From Mycolicibacterium komanii (GTDB lineage Bacteria; Actinomycetota; Actinomycetes; Mycobacteriales; Mycobacteriaceae), in the NCBI RefSeq assembly GCF_001050035.1, contig NZ_CVTA01000064.1:178879-242878 (forward strand): a DNA stretch of 64,000 nt. Reading direction: 5' to 3'. The notes under the pieces were generated by a model that saw nothing but the letters and a program-made list of their open reading frames with translations, was not told the origin of the DNA and did no database searches. Made by a program: the position numbers and the translations under genes. Below are positions 20,912-28,998 of this stretch, piece by piece. Positions within the stretch are counted from its first letter, which is position 1. The number at the start of each line of letters is the position of its first letter.

Positions 20912-22051
20912 TTGAGCGGTATCAACGGAAATACGCGGATCCCCCTCCTGTCGATGTCACACCTCGCCGCTCCGCCCAGAGGGCTGATGACCACGGCCTT
21001 CCCCGTATGGCGCGACGCCATCCGGCGGGAAGTGCTGCGGTCGCTGGGCGAATTCGTCGAAAAGCGCTGCGCCGACGACCTCCAAGCTGCCGGCGTCGAC
21101 GTCGCCATCGACGTCCTGCGGGATTTCGTCGACGGCGGAAAATGTGTGCGCTCGACGTACGTCTACCTCGGCTGGTTGTGCAACGCCGACGACCATCCGG
21201 GCGCGCTGCGGGCCGCGGCGAGCTTCGAGTTGCTGCATGCGTTCGCGCTGTTGCAAGACGACGTGATGGACGACTCGACGCTACGGCGCGGACGGCCGTC
21301 GGCACACATCCGGTTCGCGCAGTGGCACCGCGAACGAGCGATGTCGGGGTCACCGGACCGCTTCGGTGAGGCCGCCGCCGTGCTCCTCGGCGACCTGTGC
21401 CTGGTGTGGGCACAGCAGATGCTGCGCGAGAGCGGGATTGACGAGGACGCGTTGGCGCGCGGATGGCACCGGTACGACGCGATGCGCACCGAACTGGCGG
21501 TCGGGCAGTTCGCCGACCTGGTCAACGACGCCGCCGAATTCCCGGAATGGGACCGGGTTCTCGATGTGCTGCGGCGCAAGTCCGGCAACTACACCGTGCG
21601 CAGACCGCTCGAGATCGGCGCCGCCATGGCCGGATGCTCGCAGGGCGTGCTGATGCTGCTCGGCGAATACGGCGAAGCCGTCGGCGAGGCCTTCCAATTG
21701 CGCGACGACGTCCTCGGAATCTTCGGCTCCCCCGAGATCACCGGGAAGCCGGCCGGCAGCGACCTTCACGAACACAAGGCGACCAGCGTCGTGGTGGCCG
21801 CCTACCGGCTCGCCGACGCGTCCCTCCGACGCGACCTCACGGAGCTGATGAGCACCCCCCATCTCGATGACGCCGACATCCGGCAGTGGCGCAAGCTGAT
21901 CGTCGCGACCGGTGCCCTGGAATGGATTGAGCAACTCATCGATTCGCGGCTCACGCATGCCCTCGAGCTGCTCGACACCGGTCAGCTGGATCCGATGATC
22001 CGCACCGCGTTGGCCGATATGGCCGCCGCCTGCACCGAGCGGGCCGCGTGA
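20912..22051 (+). CDS. crtE: Geranylgeranyl diphosphate synthase (carotenoid cluster)
   Basis: A 379-residue polyprenyl synthase (CrtE/IdsB type) making GGPP, the substrate for CrtB. The first aspartate-rich motif DDVMD is at residues 116-120; the second is DDVLG in FQLRDDVLGIFG followed by TGKPAGSD, where the last aspartate is glycine, as in related actinobacterial IdsA/IdsB proteins. The start is TTG with AAGGGGA about 8 bases upstream; an internal ATG at 20954 is an alternative. It opens an operon in which each following gene overlaps or abuts the previous one; crtI begins within its stop codon. Confidence 0.93.
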   Translation: MSGINGNTRIPLLSMSHLAAPPRGLMTTAFPVWRDAIRREVLRSLGEFVEKRCADDLQAAGVDVAIDVLRDFVDGGKCVRSTYVYLGWLCNADDHPGALRAAASFELLHAFALLQDDVMDDSTLRRGRPSAHIRFAQWHRERAMSGSPDRFGEAAAVLLGDLCLVWAQQMLRESGIDEDALARGWHRYDAMRTELAVGQFADLVNDAAEFPEWDRVLDVLRRKSGNYTVRRPLEIGAAMAGCSQGVLMLLGEYGEAVGEAFQLRDDVLGIFGSPEITGKPAGSDLHEHKATSVVVAAYRLADASLRRDLTELMSTPHLDDADIRQWRKLIVATGALEWIEQLIDSRLTHALELLDTGQLDPMIRTALADMAAACTERAA

Positions 22052-23559
22052 TGCGCACCGTCGCGGGCCGCACCGACCACGTCGTGGTCGTCGGTGCCGG
22101 CCTGGCCGGCTTGTCGGCGGCATTGCAACTCGCGGGGCGCGGCCGCAAGGTGACGGTGCTCGAACGCGGACAGCATCCGGGCGGCCGCGTCGGACGCGTC
22201 GACGTCGACGGTTACCGCCTCGACACCGGGCCGACCGTGCTGACGATGCCCGACATCATCGACGACGCGTTCGCCGCCGTCGGAGAGACCACGGCCGACC
22301 GACTCGACCTGCTCGCCGTCGACCCCGCCTACCGCGCGTCGTTCGCCGACGGCAGCTCGCTGCACGTGCGCAGCGACGCGGATGCGATGGCCGCCGAGAT
22401 CGAGCGCTTCGCCGGTCGCGGGCAGGCGGACGGCTATGTGCGACTTCGTGATTGGCTGGCCAAGCTGTACCGGGTCGAGTTCGACGGGTTCATCGCCGCC
22501 AACTTCGACTCACCCCTGTCGCTGCTGACTCCGCAACTGGCCCGGCTGACCGCGATCGGCGGCTTCCGCCGGTGGGACCGCATGGTGCGCAAGTTCATCA
22601 GCGACGAACGGCTGCAGCGGGTGTTCACCTTCCAGGCGCTGTACGCCGGGGTGCCGCCGCACCGAGCACTGGCGGTGTACGCCGTGATCGCCTACATGGA
22701 CACCATCTCCGGGGTGTACTTCCCCCGCGGCGGGGTGCGGGCTCTCCCCGACGCGCTCGCCGCGGCCGCAACCGGCGCCGGTGTCGAGTTCCGTTATGGC
22801 TCAGCGGTTTCGACGCTCGAGCGGACGGGCGACCGGGTGGTCGCGGTTCGCACCGAGGACGGCGACCGGATCGCCGCCGACGCGGTCGTGCTGACCACCG
22901 AGCTGCCCGACACCTACCGGCTGCTCGGCCGCACACCGCGTCGCCCGCTGCGGTTGCGGCCGGCGCCGTCGGCCGTGGTCGCCCATGTCGGGTGCCGTGC
23001 GGTCGGTCAGGACGCCGACCACCACACCATCGTTTTCGGCCACGAGTGGGAGAAGACGTTCACCGACATCATCGACGACGGGCGCGTGATGTCCGATCCG
23101 TCGCTGTTGGTGACGCGCCCGACCGCGGGCGATCCGTCGCTGGCTCCCGACGGTCGGGACCTGCTGTACGTCCTCGCGCCCGCACCCAACCTCGATGTGG
23201 GACAGGTGGATTGGGCGTCCACTCGCGACGACTACGTACGTCAGATGTTGGATGTGGTGAGCACCCGGTTGCCCCAGGTGGGGATCGACCCCGAGGTGCT
23301 GCATGTCGTGGACCCCGCCGACTGGGCGCGTCAGGGGATGGCCGCGGGCACCCCGTTCGCGTTGGCACACACGTTTGGCCAGACCGGCCCCTTCCGTCCC
23401 GCCAACACGGTGCGCGGTGTCGCCAACGTGGTACTGGCGGGGTCGTCGACCGTCCCGGGGGTCGGCGTGCCGACCGCGATGTTGTCCGGGCGGCTGGCGG
23501 CTGACCGAATCACCGGCCTTCCCGTCGGGCGGGCCCATAGCCAGGTGGTGCAAGCATGA
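22051..23559 (+). CDS. crtI: Phytoene desaturase
   Basis: A 502-residue FAD enzyme that desaturates phytoene stepwise to lycopene at the membrane. The N-terminus has VVVVGAGLAGLSAALQLA and LERGQHPGGRVGRVDVDGY, and TGPTVLTMPD; the C-terminal signature is VVLAGSSTVPGVGVPTAMLS. The ATG at 22051 shares its A with the crtE stop (TGATG); a GTG at 22048 would add one residue. Length fits bacterial CrtI (about 490-510). Confidence 0.96.
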   Translation: MRTVAGRTDHVVVVGAGLAGLSAALQLAGRGRKVTVLERGQHPGGRVGRVDVDGYRLDTGPTVLTMPDIIDDAFAAVGETTADRLDLLAVDPAYRASFADGSSLHVRSDADAMAAEIERFAGRGQADGYVRLRDWLAKLYRVEFDGFIAANFDSPLSLLTPQLARLTAIGGFRRWDRMVRKFISDERLQRVFTFQALYAGVPPHRALAVYAVIAYMDTISGVYFPRGGVRALPDALAAAATGAGVEFRYGSAVSTLERTGDRVVAVRTEDGDRIAADAVVLTTELPDTYRLLGRTPRRPLRLRPAPSAVVAHVGCRAVGQDADHHTIVFGHEWEKTFTDIIDDGRVMSDPSLLVTRPTAGDPSLAPDGRDLLYVLAPAPNLDVGQVDWASTRDDYVRQMLDVVSTRLPQVGIDPEVLHVVDPADWARQGMAAGTPFALAHTFGQTGPFRPANTVRGVANVVLAGSSTVPGVGVPTAMLSGRLAADRITGLPVGRAHSQVVQA

Positions 23560-24503
23560 TCGGTTCCGAACTCGACGCCGCGGGCGTACGCGACCCGGCA
23601 CTGCGCGAGGCCTATCGCCGTTGCCGCACAATCAATGCCGAGCACGGCCGCACGTTCTTCCTGGCCACCCGAATGCTTGCGCCCGAACAGCGCCCCGCCG
23701 TGCACGCGCTGTACGGGTTCGCCCGTCGCGCCGACGACATCCTCGACGACTTCGACCCCGTCATCCCCATGAGCGAACGGGCCGACCAGCTACAGCTGCT
23801 GGCCACCCAGCTGTTCAACCGCCTTGCGCAGGGCAGCTGCGACGACGGAGATCCGGCGCTCGCCGCCGTGGTGCACTGCGCCCGCCGGTACGGCATCCCG
23901 TGGGAGCTGTTCGACGACTTCCTCGGGTCGATGCGCATGGATCTCACCGTCACCGACTATCCCGACCGGGCCGCACTCGATCGGTACATGTACGGCTCGG
24001 CCGAGGTCATCGGTCTGCAGCTGCTGCCGGTCCTCGGCACCGTCGGTCCTCGCGAGGAGGCCGCACCGTACGCAGCCGCGCTCGGAAAGGCGTTCCAGCT
24101 GACGAACTTCCTGCGCGACATCGACGAGGACCTCGAGCGGGGCCGGGTGTACCTGCCCGCCGACGAACTCGCCGCATACGGCGTCGACCGCGACGTGCTG
24201 ACGTGGTGTCACGAGAACCGCCGCACCGACGCGAAGGTGCGTCGCGCGCTGGTGGAACAGCATGCCATCAACCGGCGCGTGTACCACTTCGCGCGGCGCG
24301 GTATCGCCCAGCTCAGCCCGCGATCGCGCCCCTGCGTCGCGGTCGCCCTCACCCTGTACTCCGAAATCCTGGACCGCATCGAGGAAATCGACTTCGCCGT
24401 GTTCAGCCAGCGCGCGACCGTCGGCACCGGACGCCGCATCCGCGTGGGGTGCGCCGGTCTGCTCAAGGCGTGGCGGGCGCGACACCGGGACCACAAGGCG
24501 TGA
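23556..24503 (+). CDS. crtB: Phytoene synthase
   Basis: A 315-residue trans-isoprenyl diphosphate synthase that condenses two GGPP head-to-head into phytoene. The two metal-binding motifs are clear: FARRADDILDDFD near residue 60 and QLTNFLRDIDEDLERGRVYL near residue 185. The ATG overlaps the crtI stop by 4 bases (ATGA), so translation is coupled. Length and motifs are complete. Confidence 0.96.
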   Translation: MIGSELDAAGVRDPALREAYRRCRTINAEHGRTFFLATRMLAPEQRPAVHALYGFARRADDILDDFDPVIPMSERADQLQLLATQLFNRLAQGSCDDGDPALAAVVHCARRYGIPWELFDDFLGSMRMDLTVTDYPDRAALDRYMYGSAEVIGLQLLPVLGTVGPREEAAPYAAALGKAFQLTNFLRDIDEDLERGRVYLPADELAAYGVDRDVLTWCHENRRTDAKVRRALVEQHAINRRVYHFARRGIAQLSPRSRPCVAVALTLYSEILDRIEEIDFAVFSQRATVGTGRRIRVGCAGLLKAWRARHRDHKA

Positions 24504-24505
24504 CG

Positions 24506-24850
24506 ATGGACAAGTGGCAATACCTGTTGGTACTGGCCGCCTGTCTTCTGATCACGGCGCCGTTGGAGATCTTCGGCGAGGGCGTTTACCGACAGGCGCG
24601 CCGGGCCGCGGCCGCGGTGCTGCCCGTGGCCGCGGTGTTCGTGATTTGGGATGTGATCGCGATTTTCGCCGACATCTGGACGTACAACTCGAAGTACGTC
24701 ACCGGCATCGACATTGCCGGCGTGATGCCGATCGAGGAGTTGCTGTTCTTCATCGTGATCCCGCTGTGCGGGCTGCTGACCTACAACGCCGTCACCACAA
24801 TCCTGTCGCGGCTGCAGCGGACGCGCGATAACGCGGAGAACGCCAAGTGA
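24506..24850 (+). CDS. crtYc: Lycopene cyclase subunit CrtYc
   Basis: A 114-residue membrane protein with about three helices. It carries the PxE(E/D) motif of small heterodimeric actinobacterial lycopene cyclases in GVMPIEELLFFIVIPLCG. With CrtYd it cyclises both ends of lycopene to beta-carotene. The ATG lies 2 bases after the crtB stop. Product ring type (beta or epsilon) cannot be read from sequence, but a CrtU desaturase downstream favours beta rings. Confidence 0.92.
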   Translation: MDKWQYLLVLAACLLITAPLEIFGEGVYRQARRAAAAVLPVAAVFVIWDVIAIFADIWTYNSKYVTGIDIAGVMPIEELLFFIVIPLCGLLTYNAVTTILSRLQRTRDNAENAK

Positions 24851-25176
24851 GCGGACTGGGATACACGGTGCCCGCCGTGCTGGCCGTACTCGCCGTCTGC
24901 GCTCTCGAGTTGGGAGTCCTGCGCACCGGGATGTTCCGCAAACCCGCGTACTGGATCTCGATGGTGATCGTGCTCGGTTTCCAGATACCGGTCGACGGCT
25001 GGCTCACCAAACTCAGTGCACCGATCGTCATCTACGACGACCGGCACACCAGCGGGATTCGGGTCCCGTTCGACATTCCGGTGGAAGACTTCCTCTTCGG
25101 CTGGGCAATGGTCACCGCGGTGCTTCTGCTGTGGGAACGGCAGCGGCTGCGCGCACAGAGGAGGGATGCGTCGTGA
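24847..25176 (+). CDS. crtYd: Lycopene cyclase subunit CrtYd
   Basis: A 109-residue membrane protein, partner of CrtYc. It has three hydrophobic segments (VPAVLAVLAVCALELGVL, WISMVIVLGFQIPV, LFGWAMVTAVLLLW) and the second PxED motif in FDIPVEDFLFG. The GTG start overlaps the crtYc stop (GTGA). The two small subunits correspond to halves of fused cyclases in some archaea and fungi. Confidence 0.92.
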   Translation: MSGLGYTVPAVLAVLAVCALELGVLRTGMFRKPAYWISMVIVLGFQIPVDGWLTKLSAPIVIYDDRHTSGIRVPFDIPVEDFLFGWAMVTAVLLLWERQRLRAQRRDAS

Positions 25177-25904
25177 AGGTCAGCGCGGGTCGAGATGCCG
25201 ATGACCCCTCGGATGTTCCGGCCGCGTTCGACGACGGCGCATCGTCCTACGACACGCTCGTCAACTCCAATCCCGGATACCACGAACACCTTCGGATCTC
25301 CGCGCAGCGGATGCGATTGCCCGACGGGGGTCGCGGGTTGCGTCTGCTCGACGCGGGATGCGGCACCGGCGCATCGACCGCCGCCCTGTTGGCGGTGGCG
25401 CCTCATGCGGAGATCGTCGGCGTCGACGGGTCTGACGGCATGCTGGCGGAGGCGCGGGCCAAACAGTGGCCGTCATCGGTGCGTTTCGTTCACAGCAGGA
25501 TCGAGAACCTCGCCGACGCCGGCGTGACCGGACCCTTCGACGGCATCTTCGCCGCCTACCTCATTCGCAACCTCCCGGATCCCGATGCGCAACTGCGCGA
25601 GTTCCTGGCCTTGTTGCGGCCGGGAGCGACGCTGGCGGTCCACGAGTACTCGGTGCGCGATTCGCGCATCGCGACCGCCGTGTGGAACGCCGTCTGTGCC
25701 GCGATCATCATTCCGAGCGGCCGGCTGCGCAGTGGAGACGCCTCGCTGTACCGGTACCTGCGGCGCAGCGTGAACCGCTTCGACGGGGCCTCCGGCTTCC
25801 GTGATCGGTTGCGCCGCAACGGTTTCACCGCGGTACACAGCGAGACGATGCCGGGCTGGCAGCGCAACATCGTGCACACCTTCCTCGCCGAGGCGCCGCG
25901 ATGA
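25173..25904 (+). CDS. SAM-dependent methyltransferase in the carotenoid operon
   Basis: A 243-residue class I methyltransferase. Motif I is RLLDAGCGTGASTAALLA, with the acidic loop IVGVDGSDGMLAEARA and motif IV region GPFDGIFAAYLIRNLPD, a UbiE/menaquinone-type pattern. The GTG overlaps the crtYd stop (GTGA) and has AGGAGGG 7 bases upstream. Its place between the cyclase genes and crtU implies a role in pigment tailoring, but it could act on a quinone; no substrate is established here. Confidence 0.85.
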   Translation: MKVSAGRDADDPSDVPAAFDDGASSYDTLVNSNPGYHEHLRISAQRMRLPDGGRGLRLLDAGCGTGASTAALLAVAPHAEIVGVDGSDGMLAEARAKQWPSSVRFVHSRIENLADAGVTGPFDGIFAAYLIRNLPDPDAQLREFLALLRPGATLAVHEYSVRDSRIATAVWNAVCAAIIIPSGRLRSGDASLYRYLRRSVNRFDGASGFRDRLRRNGFTAVHSETMPGWQRNIVHTFLAEAPR

Positions 25905-27412
25905 CCGATCCGCGTCGCATCACGCACTCGGCACCGGCACCCGATGCGAGCCGCCTTCGGGACAAACCGCACGTTGTCGTCGTCGGCGGCGGCATCGCAG
26001 GGCTGACCGCGGCCACCGGGCTGGCCGAACGCGGCGTGAGCGTCGACCTTCTCGAACGCGAAACCTACCTCGGCGGTCGCGTCGGCGGATGGACCGAGCC
26101 GCTCGACGACGGCACCCCCGTGGCCATGAACCGCGGCTTCCACGCGTTCTTCCGGCAGTACTACAACCTGCGGAACCTGTTGCGGCGCATCGACCCCGGG
26201 CTGGGCATGCTGACCCCGGTCTCGGACTATCCGCTCGTCGACGCGTACGGCCGACGCGACACGTTCCGCGGTCTGCCGCAGACGCCGCCGTGGAATGCGG
26301 TGGCGTTCGCGTTGCGCAGCCCCACGTTCCGGCTGCGCGATCTGGTGCGGCTCAACGCGCGCGCGGCGGCGCCGCTGGCCGCGGTCTCGGTGCCCGGGAT
26401 CTATGACCGGCTCGACCACATCGACGCCGATACGTTCCTGCGCGACATCAACTTTCCCGAACCGGCCCGCCACCTGGCCTTCGAGGTCTTCTCGCGCAGC
26501 TTCTTCGCCGAGCCGACCAACCTCTCGGCGGCCGAGCTGGCGACGATGTTCCACATCTACTTCCTGGGCTCCAGCGAGGGTTTGGTGTTCGACGTCGCCA
26601 ACGCGAACTTCGACACCGCGCTGTGGGACCCGCTGCGCACCTACCTGCAGTCGCTGGACGTACGGGTGCACACCGGCGCATCGGTCACCGAGATCCGCCG
26701 CGGCGAGCGCTTCTCGGTGCACGTGGACGGCGGTGACCGCATCGACGCCGACGGCGTCGTGCTGGCCACCGATGTCGCGGGTCTGCAGAAGATCGTCGGC
26801 GATTCGGCGTCTCTGGGCGACGAGCGCTGGCGGTCCGACATCGCCGCGATGCGCACGGCCGCACCGTTCGTCGTACAGCGACTGTGGCTGGACCGGCCCG
26901 TGAATCCGGACCGTCCGGCATTTCTCGGGACGGGCGGGCGCCCGCCGCTGGACAATGTGAGCGTGCTGGAGCGATACGAGCGGGAGGCGGCGGACTGGTC
27001 GCGCCGCACCGGCGGATCGGTTGTCGAGTTGCACTCGTATGCGGTGATCGACGGCACGGACGACGTGTTGGGACGGTTGCCGGCCCGGATGCGGGAGCTG
27101 TATCCGGAAACGGCCTCCGCGAAGGTCGTGGGTGAGCGGGTGCTGAGCCGTCAGGACTGCCCGCGGTTCGCGCCCGGTGACTTCGCGCGCCGCCCCACCG
27201 TCGCCACGCCGCAGCCCGCCCTGGCATTGGCGGGTGACGGGATCCGCATCGATCTGCCGGTCGCGTTGATGGAGCGCGCCGCCACCACCGGGTGGTCGGC
27301 GGCCAACCTGCTGCTCAAGGGTTTCGGTCTGACCGGGCACGACATCCAGACGGTGCCCACCCAGGGTCGCTTCGCACCGCTGCGACGGCTGGCCGAACGG
27401 CAGCTCGCATGA
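25901..27412 (+). CDS. crtU: Carotene desaturase/methyltransferase (isorenieratene synthase type)
   Basis: A 503-residue FAD enzyme. After VVVVGGGIAGLTAATGLAER and LERETYLGGRVGGW comes AMNRGFHAFFRQYYNLRNLL, a segment characteristic of CrtU proteins, which convert beta-ionone rings to aromatic phi rings with methyl migration. The C-terminus has LALAGDGIRIDLPVALMERA. The product from beta-carotene would be beta-isorenieratene and isorenieratene. It overlaps its neighbours by ATGA on both sides. Confidence 0.92.
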   Translation: MTDPRRITHSAPAPDASRLRDKPHVVVVGGGIAGLTAATGLAERGVSVDLLERETYLGGRVGGWTEPLDDGTPVAMNRGFHAFFRQYYNLRNLLRRIDPGLGMLTPVSDYPLVDAYGRRDTFRGLPQTPPWNAVAFALRSPTFRLRDLVRLNARAAAPLAAVSVPGIYDRLDHIDADTFLRDINFPEPARHLAFEVFSRSFFAEPTNLSAAELATMFHIYFLGSSEGLVFDVANANFDTALWDPLRTYLQSLDVRVHTGASVTEIRRGERFSVHVDGGDRIDADGVVLATDVAGLQKIVGDSASLGDERWRSDIAAMRTAAPFVVQRLWLDRPVNPDRPAFLGTGGRPPLDNVSVLERYEREAADWSRRTGGSVVELHSYAVIDGTDDVLGRLPARMRELYPETASAKVVGERVLSRQDCPRFAPGDFARRPTVATPQPALALAGDGIRIDLPVALMERAATTGWSAANLLLKGFGLTGHDIQTVPTQGRFAPLRRLAERQLA

Positions 27413-28416
27413 GCGTGCTCGCCGAACTCAAAGCGCGGCTGGCGAAAACCACGCCGTTCCAGGTGCTTCCGCGTACCGCATGGTCCGGCCAACGGCCGAC
27501 GTACGACGACGCCCAGCCGTCGCTGATCAACTCCGCGCTGCGGCGTTCGCAGCGCAGACCCAGCGGAAACTGGTATGCGTTCGCGGCCAGCGACACCGTC
27601 GGCAAACGACCGATCAGCGCCACGGTCGGCGGCGTCGAACAGGTCGCCTGGCGCGCCGAGGGCGGGGCCCTCGCGGTCGGGCCGGCGGCCTGCCCGCATC
27701 TCGGCGCCGACCTGTCGACCGGCACCGTCGACTGCGGAACGCTGATCTGTCCGTGGCACGGCCTGCGCTTCGACGGCGGCCGCACCTGGAGCTGGCGACC
27801 CCTCCCCGCTCACGACGACGGTGTGCTCGCCTGGGTGCGGCTGGACGCGGTCGGAGGCGAAACGCCCACCGAGACACCGATATTGCCGGTGCGACCGGAT
27901 GGACCGCGGCTCTCGGCCGTGACGCGGCTGGTCGGCACCTGCGAACCGGCGGACGTGATCGCCAATCGGCTCGACCCCTGGCACGGGGCGTGGTTCCACC
28001 CGTACTCATTCACCCGCCTCGAGGTGCTCTCGGCGCCGGCCGCCGACGACGACCTTGCCGAGGACGTCGACCGCTTCCTCGTCGCCGTCACTTTCCGGAT
28101 CGGGCGCCTCGGCGTTCCGGTGATCGCGGAGTTCACCGCACCGGAGCCTCGCACCATCGTGATGCGCATCATCGACGGCGAAGGCGCGGGAAGCGTGGTC
28201 GAGACGCATGCCACCCCGCTCGGGCCGGGCACAGACGGCGCGCCCCGCACCGCCGTCATCGAGGCGGTGATCGCGCATTCCGACCGCCCCGGCTTCGCTC
28301 ATGCGCTCAGGGGCGCGTCGTTGATCACGCCGTTCATGCGGCAAGCGGCCACCCGGCTGTGGCGCGACGATCTCGCCTACGCCGAACGTCTCTATCGGCA
28401 GCGCTCGCGCAGCTGA
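27409..28416 (+). CDS. Rieske non-haem iron oxygenase of the carotenoid operon
   Basis: A 335-residue protein. The Rieske [2Fe-2S] ligands are Cys95/His97 (ACPHLGA) and Cys114/His117 (CPWHGLRF), spaced CxH-x16-CxxH. A mononuclear iron motif follows at D189-x2-H192-x4-H197 (ANRLDPWHGAWFH), as in Rieske oxygenases, so this is probably a full oxygenase rather than an electron carrier. It is the last gene of the eight-gene operon (ATGA overlap with crtU). Hydroxylation of an aromatic carotenoid ring is a reasonable inference. I recall a DUF5914-type family for such proteins. Confidence 0.8.
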   Translation: MSVLAELKARLAKTTPFQVLPRTAWSGQRPTYDDAQPSLINSALRRSQRRPSGNWYAFAASDTVGKRPISATVGGVEQVAWRAEGGALAVGPAACPHLGADLSTGTVDCGTLICPWHGLRFDGGRTWSWRPLPAHDDGVLAWVRLDAVGGETPTETPILPVRPDGPRLSAVTRLVGTCEPADVIANRLDPWHGAWFHPYSFTRLEVLSAPAADDDLAEDVDRFLVAVTFRIGRLGVPVIAEFTAPEPRTIVMRIIDGEGAGSVVETHATPLGPGTDGAPRTAVIEAVIAHSDRPGFAHALRGASLITPFMRQAATRLWRDDLAYAERLYRQRSRS

Positions 28417-28420
28417 TTCC

Positions 28421-28445
28421 GTTTTGCGCCGAGTCGCCCGGGTAT
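28421..28445 (+). promoter_or_regulatory. Consensus SigF promoter before the DUF2945/DUF3140 pair
   Basis: GTTT (28421-28424), 15 bases, then GGGTAT (28440-28445) matches the mycobacterial SigF consensus GTTT-N15-17-GGGTA(T). It lies in the 38-base gap after the Rieske gene and ends 9 bases before the ATG at 28455, so the 5' leader would be only a few bases. Confidence 0.7.
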
Positions 28446-28454
28446 ACCGCCGTG

Positions 28455-28664
28455 ATGAGCAAGGACATCCACAAAGGCGACAAGGTGCAGTGGAAGAGCC
28501 ACGGCACCACCGTGACCGGCACCGTCGAGGAGAAGATCACCTCCGACACGGAAGCGGCGGGCCGCACCGTGCGCGCCGACTCGGACAACCCGCAATACCG
28601 GGTGCGCAGCGACAAGAGCGGCCGCGACGCGGTGCACAAGCCGGAATCGCTGAAGAAGAAGTAG
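28455..28664 (+). CDS. DUF2945 (hypervirulence-associated, Tudor-like) small protein
   Basis: A 69-residue, highly charged protein. It begins MSKDIHKGDKVQWKSHGTTV, then TGTVEEKITSD and YRVRSDKSGRDAVHKPESL, which is the DUF2945 pattern (an SH3/Tudor-like barrel). Function unknown; homologues are common among stress-induced genes. The ATG sits just behind the SigF-type promoter and 4 bases before the next gene. Confidence 0.88.
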   Translation: MSKDIHKGDKVQWKSHGTTVTGTVEEKITSDTEAAGRTVRADSDNPQYRVRSDKSGRDAVHKPESLKKK

Positions 28665-28668
28665 CGCC

Positions 28669-28998
28669 GTGGCCGACGATCACGCCACGACGCACGCCGA
28701 GTTCACCGACACCGTCAACATGACGGCCTCCGAACTCGAAAAGTGGCTCCAGACAGCGGAATCCAAAGACGTCGGGCAGAAGTCCAACGGTGGCGAGTCG
28801 ACCGGGCACGAAAGCGGCCGGCGCATCGTCGAACTGTTACGTAAGAAGAAGTCGGAGTTGGACGACGACGACTACGCGCACATGCGCAAGGTCGTCGGCT
28901 ACGCACACCGCCATCTGGCCCAGCGGCCGAACGGCGACATCGAGGACTCCGCGTGGCGCTACTCGCTGATGAACTGGGGCCACGACCCCTGCAAGTAG
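28669..28998 (+). CDS. DUF3140 family protein
   Basis: A 109-residue soluble protein with the DUF3140 pattern: FTDTVNMTASELEKWLQT, SKDVGQKSNGG, GHESGRRIVELLRKKKSELD and YAHMRKVVGYAHRHLAQRP. Function unknown; homologues often sit beside DUF2945 genes, as here (4-base gap, GTG start). Its last 40 bases overlap the 3' end of idi on the other strand. Confidence 0.87.
   Translation: MADDHATTHAEFTDTVNMTASELEKWLQTAESKDVGQKSNGGESTGHESGRRIVELLRKKKSELDDDDYAHMRKVVGYAHRHLAQRPNGDIEDSAWRYSLMNWGHDPCK

Noticed and set aside
25556..27340. 594-codon open frame on the minus strand
   Set aside because: Antisense to the methyltransferase and crtU genes, both with clear motifs; translation is low-complexity and Arg-rich.
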